From the NCBI RefSeq assembly GCF_000189775.2, contig NC_015555.1:2057001-2121000 (forward strand): a stretch of DNA of 64,000 nt, in the 5' to 3' direction. This DNA comes from Thermoanaerobacterium xylanolyticum LX-11. Its GTDB lineage: Bacteria > Bacillota > Thermoanaerobacteria > Thermoanaerobacterales > Thermoanaerobacteraceae. Below the pieces are notes generated by a model. The model saw only the letters and a list, made by a program, of their open reading frames with translations, ran no database searches and was not told the origin of the DNA. The translations under genes and the position numbers were made by a program. This document shows, piece by piece, positions 27,435 through 37,068 of the stretch (the first letter of the stretch is position 1; every line of letters begins with the position of its first letter).

Positions 27435-30008
27435 TTAGTGCCCAAGTATAGAGTTTATTATATTTCCAATTCCCTTTTGATTTGTGGTAGAATTTCCTTG
27501 CCCACTGCCATTAGTATTACTGCTATTTGTACTGCTACTATTGCTTTGCCCGCCATTACCGGATGTGTTACTTTGTCCAGTGTTTTCAGATGTATTTCCC
27601 GGTTCCGTGCCATTTGTCGGAGCAGTAGTATCGCCACTATTTGTCGATGGATTTCCAGTTTGTGCTCCGTTGTCATTCTGATTATTTCCCGGCAATACAT
27701 CGCTTCCACTGTCTGACTGTGTAGGCAATACGTATTTGCCGTCGGCGGCGTATGCATTCTGCTCAGGTGTCCTACCTGGAGGATTGATAAACACTTCTTG
27801 TTTCACGAGGAAAGGCGGTGTCCAGGAAGATGCCAGTTTCCCTGTCAATGTATCTATCTGGGCTGATACGTGAACAGTGCAATACTCCGTAGGCTGTGTA
27901 CCTGCAGCAAACATCTCAGTATATGTCCTGTCCCCTCTCGGATCTTCTCTGCACAAATCCGTCGGCAATTCTCCGGAATCTTTGCAGACAGTCTCATATA
28001 CTATTCCCGATGGTTTGTCTGTAAAATGTGTTGGTGGAAGATTTTGATGTATTTGTGCCATGACAGTCCTCCACATCTGAGCCGGGAAAGTACCTCCTAC
28101 CTGCGGCACACCGTAATTTTTCACAGGATTATTTGATGACGGATAACCCATCCATACAGTACCAACATAATATGGCGTAAAACCTGAGAACCAAATGTTG
28201 CCTGAATTCTCAGATGTGCCTGTCTTACCTGCCACATCCATATTAGAAAGCTTGGCAGCAGTACCTGTACCATGGTCTACAACATCCATCATCATGCTTC
28301 TCAATATATAAGCATTTTGCTCACTTAACACCACATGTTCTTCAGGTTTATTGTCTACCAATACTTTTCCTGTAGAGTCTGTAATCTTTGTAAAAGTAAT
28401 CGGACTTATATACATTCCTTTATTGGCAATTGCCCCGTAAGCAGCCGCTTCTTGTATAGGCGTGATGCCTTGACTTAAACCGCCCAATGCCAGAGCTGGA
28501 AGGTACATATCGTTTTTAGTTATGTCAAGTCCAAATTTTTTCCCGTAACTTGCAGAGACATTTATGCCTATTTTGTTGACAACCTGAACAGCAGGCACAT
28601 TCAACGAATCTGTTATAGCTTCCCTTAATGTCACTAAACCATGGTAATAATTGCTTTCATAGTTATGAGGCGTGTACGGCTTTGCACCAGGAAGTGTAAA
28701 TGTGGTAGGAACGTCGTCTACAACTGTAGCAGCGGTAAGACCGCTTTGCAGTGCAGGTCCATACACAGTCAAAGGCTTTATTGATGACCCTGGCTGTCTT
28801 TTTGAATCAGCAAAGCTTATACCTCTTGTGACATATTTAAAGTCATTTGTATTTCTACCACCTACAATACCCTTAATTTCTCCAGTTTTCCAATCTATCA
28901 CTACCATAGCACCCTGTACAGCCTCTTTTGTAGTTGGATCTACAGGGAAAAGCTTTGGATTTTTAAACGCATTTTCCATTATCGTCTGTATGTTTGGATC
29001 CATTGTTGAATATATCCTAAGACCACCATTGTATATTTCATTCAATGCTTCTGATTTAGTCATGCCAAGTTTTTTGACAAGAGCATCTGTAGCATCGTTT
29101 ATGACTTGATCTATAAAATAACCGTGACTGTACGTAGACAAATTGAGATTCTTGAAAACAAAATGCAGCTTTTCATTTATTGCAGCATTGTACTGTTCTT
29201 GAGTGATAAAACCCTGTTTCAGCATTTCACTCAAAACAAGGTGCTGCCTCTCCGTCGCTTGCTGTATATTGGAATCAGGTGAGTACATAGAGGGATTATT
29301 AGTAATACCTGCCAGCATAGCACATTCTGCAAGATCCAACTGACTTACATCCTTGCCAAAATACTGTAGCGCTGCCGCTTGAACACCGTACGCATTTATA
29401 TGTGGACCACCTAAATAAATGGTATTAAGATACGCTTCAAGTATCTGCTTTTTCGTGTACTTTTGCTCTAATTGCCATGCCAGTACAGCCTCTTGAATCT
29501 TTCTCGTCAATGTCTTTTCATCTGTAAGCATGGTATTTTTAACAAGCTGCTGTGTTATAGTGCTGGCACCTTCCACAGGTTTGCCACCAGCCTTTATATC
29601 AACCAAAAATGCACCAATTATCCTCTTAGGATCAATGCCTAAATTATTCTTGTAAAACCTCTGGTCTTCTATGGCCACAACGGCATTTTGTAAATTTTCA
29701 GGAATTTTATCTATAGAAACCCAAAGTCTGTTGTCAGAACCATGTAAAATCGCAGCTTGGCTCCAGCTTCCATCGCTGTTTTTAGCGTACACTATGGACG
29801 ACTGTTTCATCTTCGTCAAGGCATCCTGCGACAGTGGAGGCGTGTTTTTTATTATAGCTAAAACTTTACCGCCAACAACACCAATGCCTGCTAAAAGCAG
29901 TATAATGACACCCCACAGCACAACATTGAATACTTTCTTAAAGGCGCTTTTTTTGCTTTTTTTCTTTTTATTTCTATCACTACGCCTAAGTTGTGTATTG
30001 TTCTCCAT
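27435..30008 (-). CDS. Class A penicillin-binding protein 1A, 857 aa
   Basis: Peptidoglycan glycosyltransferase and transpeptidase. Basic cytoplasmic tail and one membrane helix (about residues 25-50), glycosyltransferase domain (AVVAIEDQRFYKNNLGID with the catalytic Glu; EGASTITQQLVKN; LEAYLNTIYLG), transpeptidase with SxxK in PGSSIKPLTVY, SxN in ITDSLNVPAV and KTG in VAGKTGTSEN. The final ~80 residues are an Asn/Ser/Thr/Gly-rich low-complexity tail. The ATG with GAGGGG eight bases upstream is used; the longest frame adds 16 unlikely residues. Monocistronic. Confidence 0.93.
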   Translation of the reverse strand: MENNTQLRRSDRNKKKKSKKSAFKKVFNVVLWGVIILLLAGIGVVGGKVLAIIKNTPPLSQDALTKMKQSSIVYAKNSDGSWSQAAILHGSDNRLWVSIDKIPENLQNAVVAIEDQRFYKNNLGIDPKRIIGAFLVDIKAGGKPVEGASTITQQLVKNTMLTDEKTLTRKIQEAVLAWQLEQKYTKKQILEAYLNTIYLGGPHINAYGVQAAALQYFGKDVSQLDLAECAMLAGITNNPSMYSPDSNIQQATERQHLVLSEMLKQGFITQEQYNAAINEKLHFVFKNLNLSTYSHGYFIDQVINDATDALVKKLGMTKSEALNEIYNGGLRIYSTMDPNIQTIMENAFKNPKLFPVDPTTKEAVQGAMVVIDWKTGEIKGIVGGRNTNDFKYVTRGISFADSKRQPGSSIKPLTVYGPALQSGLTAATVVDDVPTTFTLPGAKPYTPHNYESNYYHGLVTLREAITDSLNVPAVQVVNKIGINVSASYGKKFGLDITKNDMYLPALALGGLSQGITPIQEAAAYGAIANKGMYISPITFTKITDSTGKVLVDNKPEEHVVLSEQNAYILRSMMMDVVDHGTGTAAKLSNMDVAGKTGTSENSGNIWFSGFTPYYVGTVWMGYPSSNNPVKNYGVPQVGGTFPAQMWRTVMAQIHQNLPPTHFTDKPSGIVYETVCKDSGELPTDLCREDPRGDRTYTEMFAAGTQPTEYCTVHVSAQIDTLTGKLASSWTPPFLVKQEVFINPPGRTPEQNAYAADGKYVLPTQSDSGSDVLPGNNQNDNGAQTGNPSTNSGDTTAPTNGTEPGNTSENTGQSNTSGNGGQSNSSSTNSSNTNGSGQGNSTTNQKGIGNIINSILGH

Positions 30009-30136
30009 AACATATCCCCTCAAAAAATATTTAATACTAATATTATACCATATCATATTATATCATATTTTATTTTCAGACAAATGTCGAAATTATTAAA
30101 AAATAATTAAAAAAGCACATCTGACATAAACCATTA

Positions 30137-31192
30137 TCACACATATGCCAATATTTCCTTTAAAACATCCTGTAGCGGCACTTGAACATCATATAGCTTG
30201 GCTTCAAAAACTGCTTTTGGCATTCCATAAACAACGCATGTCTCTTCAGATTCGATAATGACATGCCCTCCATATTTTTTTACTGATTTACATCCAACAA
30301 GGCCATCATTGCCCATTCCAGTAAGTATAACAGCTAATAAATGCTCTTTATAAATCGGTGCTGCAGAATTTAGCGTAACATCAACTGATGGTTTGTATAA
30401 AATATTATCATCTGAGCTTTCTATAATTTTAAAAACAACTTCATTATCATTTTTTATATGCAAAGTAGTTTGAAATCCTGACGGAGCAATATAAATGTTG
30501 CCAGCCTGTAAAATTTCCCCTTCTTCTGCTTCTTTTACATGAAGTTGGCAGAATGTATCAAATCTTTCAGCTAAAGACTTAGTAAAACCGGGAGGCATGT
30601 GTTGGAGAACAAGTACAGGAACAGGCAAATCTGGTGGAAAATTAGGTAGTATAGATTGCAAAGCGACCGGTCCTCCTGTAGATGTACCTATGATAATTAT
30701 ATTTACTTTTGCCTTTGGTTTATCATTGCTAAGCTCTCTTTTATTAACCATTTCGTCTTTATTAATTTCTGAACATTGTTTTTGTATTTTTTTGCTTTCT
30801 ATTACATTTATCAACTTATTTATAAAATTATCAATAATCTTGTCATCAACATCTTGATTGATTAACTCGCTTTTCAGAAAAAAATCTTCTGCACCTGCTT
30901 CTAACGCTTCTATAGTAGGTTCAGCACCTTCCTCTGTATAATTGCTCAACATTACAATAGGTATATTATACAATTCTTTAATCTTTTTAAGAGCCATAAT
31001 ACCATCCATATTAGGCATTTCAATATCCATAGTTATTATATCCGGATTAAGATTTTGAACTTTTTCTATCGCTTCATATCCGTCTCTGGCGATTCCTACA
31101 ACAGAAAGTTTAGGGTTCTTTTCTATAATTTTAGTAATACACTTTCTCATAAAAGACGAATCATCTACAACTAAAACACCAAACTTTTCCAC
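30137..31192 (-). CDS. cheB: Chemotaxis response regulator methylesterase CheB, 351 aa
   Basis: Removes methyl groups from (or deamidates) chemoreceptors when phosphorylated by CheA. Receiver domain at 1-120 with VDDSS and phospho-acceptor Asp56 (TMDIEMPNMDG); linker with charged residues; catalytic domain about 160-351 with the triad in IIIGTSTGGPVAL (Ser), VLQHMPPGFT (His) and TGMGNDGLVG (Asp). GTG start with AAAGGGATGAT; the gene begins 4 bp after cheR. Last gene of the chemosensory operon. Confidence 0.95.
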   Translation of the reverse strand: MEKFGVLVVDDSSFMRKCITKIIEKNPKLSVVGIARDGYEAIEKVQNLNPDIITMDIEMPNMDGIMALKKIKELYNIPIVMLSNYTEEGAEPTIEALEAGAEDFFLKSELINQDVDDKIIDNFINKLINVIESKKIQKQCSEINKDEMVNKRELSNDKPKAKVNIIIIGTSTGGPVALQSILPNFPPDLPVPVLVLQHMPPGFTKSLAERFDTFCQLHVKEAEEGEILQAGNIYIAPSGFQTTLHIKNDNEVVFKIIESSDDNILYKPSVDVTLNSAAPIYKEHLLAVILTGMGNDGLVGCKSVKKYGGHVIIESEETCVVYGMPKAVFEAKLYDVQVPLQDVLKEILAYV

Positions 31193-31196
31193 TATA

Positions 31197-32009
31197 TCAT
31201 CCCTTTCTTTTATAATAGAAAACAGAAGGCTTATGTATTACTTCAAATCCACTGTGAATACCAGTTATTGACTCAGCATGACCTAATAACAAGTAACCGC
31301 CAGGATTTAAAATTTTGTAAAAATCGTTGATTATTTTTCGAATTGCATGTTCATCAAAATATATTAAAACATTCCTACAAAATATAATATCACATTTTCC
31401 TATTTTCTCTTCAAGATCCTTATCCAAGAGATTTATTCTTTTAAATTCTACCATTTTGGCAATTTCATCTTTAACTCTATAATATTCTCCATGATCTATA
31501 AAAAATTTGTCGTATACATAATTAGGAGTTCTCCTAAACGATAATGAATTTTTCTTATAAAAACCTTTTTCAGCTTTTTCCAATACCTTTTTATTAATGT
31601 CTGTAGCAATAATTTTAACTTCATGGTTTTTTAATAAACCACTGTCTTCAATTAACATACCGATCGTGTACGGCTCCTCACCCGTCGAACAAGCGGCAGA
31701 CCATATGCGCACATTATTGTTTGCAGAATTAATATATTCAGGCAAAATTGAGTTCTTAAATTCTTCTAACAAATTTTCTTCTCTAAAAAAATACGTTTCG
31801 TTCACAGTTATTAATTCTATTAACACATCCAATTCTTCTGGTTCCATTTTGATATATCCAAAATATTCCCAAACAGATAGCCCTAATTCTTTAATCCTTG
31901 TTTCAATTTTTATCTTGAGATTGTTTAAATTATTTTTATAATCAATGCCACAAAAATCGTATATAAAATTAGCCAATTCCCCTAAATAATTCTGTTCATT
32001 TGTTATCAT
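31197..32009 (-). CDS. cheR: Chemoreceptor glutamate methyltransferase CheR, 270 aa
   Basis: S-adenosylmethionine-dependent enzyme methylating receptor glutamates. N-terminal helical domain (1-75), then the methyltransferase core with NETYFFRE, IWSAACSTGEEPYTIGML (SAM site), IIATDINKKVLEKA, and DIIFCRNVLIYFD. No C-terminal receptor-tether-binding extension beyond the beta-subdomain. ATG chosen with AGGGG nine bases upstream rather than the TTG three codons before, which overlaps it. Preceded by a 17-bp hairpin after the receptor gene. Confidence 0.95.
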   Translation of the reverse strand: MITNEQNYLGELANFIYDFCGIDYKNNLNNLKIKIETRIKELGLSVWEYFGYIKMEPEELDVLIELITVNETYFFREENLLEEFKNSILPEYINSANNNVRIWSAACSTGEEPYTIGMLIEDSGLLKNHEVKIIATDINKKVLEKAEKGFYKKNSLSFRRTPNYVYDKFFIDHGEYYRVKDEIAKMVEFKRINLLDKDLEEKIGKCDIIFCRNVLIYFDEHAIRKIINDFYKILNPGGYLLLGHAESITGIHSGFEVIHKPSVFYYKRKG

Positions 32010-32031
32010 ATTTATCAACCCCTAAACAAAA

Positions 32032-32071
32032 TTTGTACTATTGAAGAATATAACTTCTTCAATAGTACAAA
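32032..32071 (-). terminator. Attenuator-like hairpin between mcp and cheR
   Basis: TTTGTACTATTGAAGAA (32032-32048) and its perfect complement (32055-32071) form a 17-bp stem with a 6-base loop; on the minus strand it is followed by TTTTGTTT. It should stop part of the transcription after the receptor gene, giving more receptor than CheR/CheB. Confidence 0.65.
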
Positions 32072-32076
32072 ATATA

Positions 32077-34488
32077 TCATATTTCAAAGCCTCTTAATGT
32101 ATTTTTTATTTGTTCCACATTACTAAGAAGTTCCTCAGTAGTATCGATAGATTTTTCAACATCCTTGCCATTTAAACTTAATAAAGTGCTAAATTCTTTT
32201 ACAAATGCCGCAACTTGCTTAAATTCTGAGGTTTGTTTTTTTATTAACTCTTCAATTTGTTCTGCTTGTTTATTTATAACATTTGAATTGTTCATTTCTT
32301 CGCCGATATTTGCATTTATTTCTTTTGCAACCGCCGCTATTTGTCTTACTTGCTCTCTTGCATTGTTTACTCCTTGTACTATTTCTTCTACTCCTTTTGC
32401 TTGTTCTTTTGTCGCTTGACTTACCTGCGCTGCTTGATTTGTTATATTTTCTACTGCTATTACTATGTTTTGCCCTTGATTTCTCTGCTCTTTTGTAGCA
32501 GCCGCTATCTGTCTTACTTGTTCTCTCGCATTGTTTACTCCTTGTACTATTTCTTCTACTCCTTTTGCTTGTTCTTTTGTTGCTTGACTTACCTGCGCTG
32601 CCTGGTTTGTTATATTTTCTACTGCTATTACTATGTTTTGCCCTTGATTTCTCTGCTCTTTTGCAGCCGTCGCTATCTGTCTTACTTGTTCTCTTGCATT
32701 GTTTACTCCTTGTACTATTTCCTCTACTCCTTTTGCTTGTTCTTTTGTCGCTTGACTCACCTGCGCTGCTTGGTTTGTTATATTTTCTACTGCTTCTACT
32801 ATGTTTTGCCCTTGATTTCTCTGCTCTTTTGTGGCCACCGCTATCTGTCTTACTTGCTCTCTTGCATTGTTTACTCCTTGTACTATTTCCTCTACTCCTT
32901 TTGCTTGTTCTTTTGTCGCTTGCCTTACCTGCGCTGCCTGGTTTGTTATATTTTCTACTGCTATTACTATGTTTTGCCCTTGATTTCTCTGCTCTTCTGC
33001 GGCTAATGTGACTTCGTTAATCTCATTATTTATTTCTTCTATTCCTTCAACAATTTTTTCTATTACTATACTCATATCATTGCTTAACTCAGTTCCACGC
33101 TTAGCCTTATCTTGCCCTACTGCAATTGCTTTCACTGCTTGTTCCGTCTCTTTTTGAACATTCTTTATTAGAGCAGCTATCTCTTTTGTAGCTGTAGCTG
33201 TTCTTTCAGCAAGTTTTCTAACTTCATCTGCTACTACCGCAAACCCTTTGCCATGTTCACCAGCCCTTGCAGCTTCTATCGCTGCATTTAAAGCTAACAA
33301 ATTGGTCTGTTCTGCAATATCATCAATAACTTCCGTAATACTTCCTATTTTTTCAGAACTTTCTCCTAAATTATTTATTACATTTCCTGTAAGATAAATT
33401 GCATCAGTAATATCTTTAATAGAAGATAATGTTTCTTCTACCGATTTCCTGCCATTTTGTGCTTCAGTCTTTAGCGAATCGCTTAATCTTTTAATATTTT
33501 CAGTACTGTTAGCTACTTGATTGATCGATGCTACCATTTCTTCTATCGCCGCCGATGTTTCTTCTGCTGATGCTGACAAACTTTCTGCGTTTCCTGCTAC
33601 TCCTTTTATCGACTTGCTTATCTGCTCTATCGATGCTGATATCTGCTCTACTGAACTTGCTGTGCTTTCGCTATTGCCTGCTACTTGATTTATTGATGCT
33701 ACCATTTCTTCTATCGCTGCCGATGTTTCTTCTGCTGATGCTGACAAACTTTCTGCGTTCCCTGCTACTCCTTTTATCGACTTGCTTATCTGTTCTATCG
33801 ATGCTGATATCTGCTCTACTGAACTTGCTGTACTTTCGCTATTGCCTGCTACTTGATTTATTGATGCTACCATTTCTTCTATCGCTGCCGATGTTTCTTC
33901 TGCTGATGCTGACAAACTTTCTGCGTTCCCTGCTACTCCTTTTATCGACTTGCTTATCTGCTCTATTGATGCTGATATCTGCTCTACTGAACTTGCTGTG
34001 CTTTCGCTATTGCCTGCTACTTGATTTATTGATGCTACCATTTCTTCTATCGCCGCTGATGTTTCTTCTGCTGATGCTGACAAGCTTTCTGCATTCCCTG
34101 CTACTCCTTTTATCGACTTGCTTATCTGCTCTATCGATGCTGATATCTGCTCTACTGAACTTGCTGTACTTTCGCTATTGCCTGCTACTTGATTAGTAAG
34201 ACTGTATAACTTTTCCAAAGAATTATTAGCCTTATCGACAAACTTAACTAATTGCCCTACACTTTCTTCTACATCATTAATCAATCCAGCTAACTCTTCA
34301 GTACCTATTTTAGTTGATTCTATTGTTGTTGACTGCTCTTTTAATCCACTAAGTATCTTATTGGTTATATCTACAAATTTTCCCAATTTGCTGTCAATAT
34401 CATCTACAGCATAAACTGCTCTCTTTAAATTTTCATGATATGTCGTACCTTTTATCAATTTTTTTGCAACATTTTCCTTAAAACTCAT
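32077..34488 (-). CDS. Soluble giant chemoreceptor with symmetric 4x56-residue repeats in both coiled-coil arms, 803 aa
   Basis: Methyl-accepting chemotaxis protein with no membrane segment and no recognisable ligand domain. Residues 1-100 are helical. Residues 101-324 are four 56-residue repeats ([11 protein letters not shown]... ...EEMVASINQ), identical in protein sequence. Residues 325-500 are a single-copy core with the universal hairpin tip ([23 protein letters not shown], tip Glu at about 411). Residues 501-724 are four more 56-residue repeats of a different sequence (RNQGQNIV... ...REQVRQIA), differing at a few positions. Residues 725-803 are a helical tail. The core has 86 residues before and 89 after the tip, so the two arrays are in register across the antiparallel hairpin. 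ATG with GAGGAGG upstream. Part of the cheWA-mcp-cheRB operon. Family certain; length exceptional. Confidence 0.95.
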   Translation of the reverse strand: MSFKENVAKKLIKGTTYHENLKRAVYAVDDIDSKLGKFVDITNKILSGLKEQSTTIESTKIGTEELAGLINDVEESVGQLVKFVDKANNSLEKLYSLTNQVAGNSESTASSVEQISASIEQISKSIKGVAGNAESLSASAEETSAAIEEMVASINQVAGNSESTASSVEQISASIEQISKSIKGVAGNAESLSASAEETSAAIEEMVASINQVAGNSESTASSVEQISASIEQISKSIKGVAGNAESLSASAEETSAAIEEMVASINQVAGNSESTASSVEQISASIEQISKSIKGVAGNAESLSASAEETSAAIEEMVASINQVANSTENIKRLSDSLKTEAQNGRKSVEETLSSIKDITDAIYLTGNVINNLGESSEKIGSITEVIDDIAEQTNLLALNAAIEAARAGEHGKGFAVVADEVRKLAERTATATKEIAALIKNVQKETEQAVKAIAVGQDKAKRGTELSNDMSIVIEKIVEGIEEINNEINEVTLAAEEQRNQGQNIVIAVENITNQAAQVRQATKEQAKGVEEIVQGVNNAREQVRQIAVATKEQRNQGQNIVEAVENITNQAAQVSQATKEQAKGVEEIVQGVNNAREQVRQIATAAKEQRNQGQNIVIAVENITNQAAQVSQATKEQAKGVEEIVQGVNNAREQVRQIAAATKEQRNQGQNIVIAVENITNQAAQVSQATKEQAKGVEEIVQGVNNAREQVRQIAAVAKEINANIGEEMNNSNVINKQAEQIEELIKKQTSEFKQVAAFVKEFSTLLSLNGKDVEKSIDTTEELLSNVEQIKNTLRGFEI
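32317..32988 (-). repeat. Four 168-bp tandem repeats encoding the C-terminal receptor arm
   Basis: Four in-frame 168-bp units (residues 501-724 of the receptor), each two 28-residue halves (eight heptads). Copies differ at a few amino acids ([32 protein letters not shown]) and several silent sites, so they are older or less homogenised than the other array. Confidence 0.95.
33517..34188 (-). repeat. Four 168-bp tandem repeats encoding the N-terminal receptor arm
   Basis: Four in-frame 168-bp units (residues 101-324), identical at protein level and separated only by scattered silent changes such as gcc/gct in Ala codons. This pattern indicates recent duplication or ongoing gene conversion. 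Each unit is eight heptads long, the same as the C-terminal arm units, though unrelated in sequence. Confidence 0.95.
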
Positions 34489-34537
34489 TGTTGTACCTCC
34501 TCAAATTTTTATTTAATATTTTTATACAAATTCTTTG

Positions 34538-36562
34538 TCACAGATTTTTTTTGGACGCAGTTGTTTTCACAATTCCAGCAACATCCAAAATACATGCTAC
34601 ATTTCCATCACCTAAAATAGTTGCTCCAGAAAAAATATCAAGTTTTCCTATGTATGAGCTAAAATTTTTAACTACAATTTCTTGATTGCCAATAAGTTCA
34701 TCAACGACAAGTCCAAATCTTTTTTCGGCAATACCTAAAATTACGATGATAATATTTTTATTTTTTCTCTTTCTAGGTACTCTAAAATAATCATGCAGCC
34801 AAATTAGTGAAATTGTTCTTTCTCTAATAATTACAACATCTTGCTTTTTAACTTTTTTTATTTCTTTTTCATTTAACCGTACAATCTCTATTACATTGCT
34901 TACTGGAATAGCATATATTTCATTATTTATTCGTATTAAAAGTCCATTCAAAATAGCCAACGTCAATGGAAGTTTTATTATAAACTTTGTACCTTCCCAT
35001 TCTTTTGTTTCAACTTCTATAACTCCATTAAGTTTATTAATATTATTGCGAACAATATCCATCCCTACTCCACGCCCAGAAATGTCACTGACACTTTGAG
35101 ATGTAGAAAATCCAGGTTTAAAAATTAGCTCTAAAATTTCTTTTTCATTTAATAAGTCTGCATCCTGACGTGAAATTATTCCCTTTTTTAATGCGACTTC
35201 TTTAACCTTATTCAAATTAATTCCACGTCCATCATCTTGAACTGTTAGAATAAACTGATTTTCTTGATGATATGCATTGACTCTTATAGTGCCCTTAGGA
35301 CTTTTACCTGCTTTTAAGCGCTCATCAGGTGTTTCTATTCCGTGATCAGCAGCATTTCTGATTAGATGTACTAATGGATCTGCTAAATCTTCAATTATAG
35401 TTTTATCTAATTCTGTATCTTCACCTTCTATAACTAACTCAATTTCTTTATTAAGAGAATTTGATAAATCTCTTACTAAACGTGGTATTCTGCTAAATAA
35501 TTGTTTAATAGGCAGCATGCGAACTTTTAATACTAATTCTTGAAGCTCATTTGTTATCCTTGATATCTGATTTGAAATTTCTTCTAAATCCTCAAAAGAA
35601 TTATCTGAATTGTATCGTTCATGCAATGAACTAACAATTTGAGTAATTCTTGATTTCTCAATTACAAGTTCGCCAACCATCTCCATCATTTTTTCTAATC
35701 TGCCTATGTCCACTCTAACTGTTTGATTTGCCTTATTTTTTGTCTCATCTGGGGTTTGTCCTTCATAAACATTAGATTTTGTCACGTTGTTGACATTATC
35801 TAATTGGCTATTTATTAAACTTAAATCAAACAAATCTACATTAAAGCTTTCAATCTCCAACATTCTATCTAAAACTCTAACTTTTAATTCTTCTTTATCA
35901 AATTCAGTAATCAACAAATACGAAATATTTTCTACATCAATATTATCATTCACATCTGTCATATCAGGTTCACTTTTAATAACAGTACCCAATTGATTTA
36001 AAAAATTTAAAATCAAAAAAGCACGTATAGCTTTCATAGCGCAATCTTTTTTTAATTTCACTTCACATACAAACACATTTAAACCAGATGCTGCAGCTTG
36101 TTGTGCTTGAATTTGTTGTTCTAAATCGAGTTTAAATTCTTTATTTGTTTCTGAATTCATATTTTCCTTCAATAATTGATCGTCTGACATGTATTTGTGC
36201 AACTCCGATAATATTAAAGTTATATCAGTTTTCATTTCTCCATTTGAAGAAAATTCTTCTTTTAGACTTTTCAACACATCTAAACATCTAAAAAGAACAT
36301 CTATCACTGGCTTTGCTACTTTAATGTTACCGCTTCGTATCTTGTCTAACACATCTTCCATTTCGTGGGTCAAAATTTTCATTTTTTCAAATCCCATTGC
36401 TGCAGACGATCCTTTTAGTGTATGTGCTACCCTAAATAATGTTTTTATTATTTCATCGTCATTTGCATTTTGTTCTAGCTTAAGAATATTTTCTTCAAAA
36501 AGTTGCAGTTGCTCATCAACTTCGTCAAGAAAAGCTCTGATGAATTCCGGAGTATCATACAA
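34538..36562 (-). CDS. cheA: Chemotaxis histidine kinase CheA, ~674 aa
   Basis: Kinase that phosphorylates response regulators under receptor control. Order: Hpt/P1 domain with phospho-His47 (RVAHTLKGSSAAMGF); P2-like region (about 155-255); P3 dimerisation helices (RVDIGRLEKMMEMVGELVIEKSR); HATPase with HLIRNAADHGIE, DDGRGIN and SGRGVGMDIVRNNI; and a CheW-like P5 domain at the C-terminus. The TTG with GGAGGTG six bases upstream is chosen; the longest frame's ATG lies 33 bp earlier inside the end of cheW. 49 bp before the receptor gene. Confidence 0.94.
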   Translation of the reverse strand: MYDTPEFIRAFLDEVDEQLQLFEENILKLEQNANDDEIIKTLFRVAHTLKGSSAAMGFEKMKILTHEMEDVLDKIRSGNIKVAKPVIDVLFRCLDVLKSLKEEFSSNGEMKTDITLILSELHKYMSDDQLLKENMNSETNKEFKLDLEQQIQAQQAAASGLNVFVCEVKLKKDCAMKAIRAFLILNFLNQLGTVIKSEPDMTDVNDNIDVENISYLLITEFDKEELKVRVLDRMLEIESFNVDLFDLSLINSQLDNVNNVTKSNVYEGQTPDETKNKANQTVRVDIGRLEKMMEMVGELVIEKSRITQIVSSLHERYNSDNSFEDLEEISNQISRITNELQELVLKVRMLPIKQLFSRIPRLVRDLSNSLNKEIELVIEGEDTELDKTIIEDLADPLVHLIRNAADHGIETPDERLKAGKSPKGTIRVNAYHQENQFILTVQDDGRGINLNKVKEVALKKGIISRQDADLLNEKEILELIFKPGFSTSQSVSDISGRGVGMDIVRNNINKLNGVIEVETKEWEGTKFIIKLPLTLAILNGLLIRINNEIYAIPVSNVIEIVRLNEKEIKKVKKQDVVIIRERTISLIWLHDYFRVPRKRKNKNIIIVILGIAEKRFGLVVDELIGNQEIVVKNFSSYIGKLDIFSGATILGDGNVACILDVAGIVKTTASKKNL

Positions 36563-36581
36563 TTTATACACCTCCTGCCTG

Positions 36582-37016
36582 TCAATGCTCCGCATTTAAC
36601 AATTTATCGATTTTCATTATTGCTATAACTTCGCCATCTTGTGTAATTCCTAACCCTTCAAAATAATTTCCACTTATTTCGTCTACTGTTTCAGGAGTCG
36701 GTTGAATATCGGAAAACTTTGTGACCTGAATTACTCTATCAACGATTGTGCCAACTAATTCGTCATCAAATCTTAATATTACGATACGTGTTGATTTAGT
36801 ATCAGAATAATCTTCAAGTCCCAATATTCGATGTACATTAATGACTGGTACAATTTTTCCACGCAAATTTATAATACCTTCTAAATATGCTTTGCTATTA
36901 TGCAAATAAGTGATTTTTTTAAATCGGATAATTTCATACACTTCATTTATCTTTATTGCATATTTTTCTCCGCACAATTCACATACAACATATTGGTAAT
37001 CTAATAATTCATTCAA
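36582..37016 (-). CDS. cheW: Chemotaxis coupling protein CheW, 144 aa
   Basis: Two SH3-like subdomains linking CheA to receptors: QYVVCELCGEKYAIKINEVYEIIRF, YLEGIINLRGKIVPVINVHRILGL and FDDELVGTIVDRVIQVTKF are the family's marks. TTG start with GGAGGG eight bases upstream. Its last codons run into the ribosome site of cheA. Confidence 0.94.
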   Translation of the reverse strand: MNELLDYQYVVCELCGEKYAIKINEVYEIIRFKKITYLHNSKAYLEGIINLRGKIVPVINVHRILGLEDYSDTKSTRIVILRFDDELVGTIVDRVIQVTKFSDIQPTPETVDEISGNYFEGLGITQDGEVIAIMKIDKLLNAEH

Positions 37017-37068
37017 ACCAAATTCCCTCCAACAAAATATTTAAGCAAAGTTCAGAAAGCAAATCATA

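Noticed and set aside
32317-34188. Regular repeats that could suggest a CRISPR or satellite array
   Set aside because: The units are 168 bp, contiguous without unique spacers, and in frame with a chemoreceptor.
32283-34196. Long plus-strand frames rich in Leu, Tyr and Ser opposite the receptor gene
   Set aside because: They are the antisense reading of the 168-bp coding repeats; the composition is an artefact of the repeats and none has a ribosome site.
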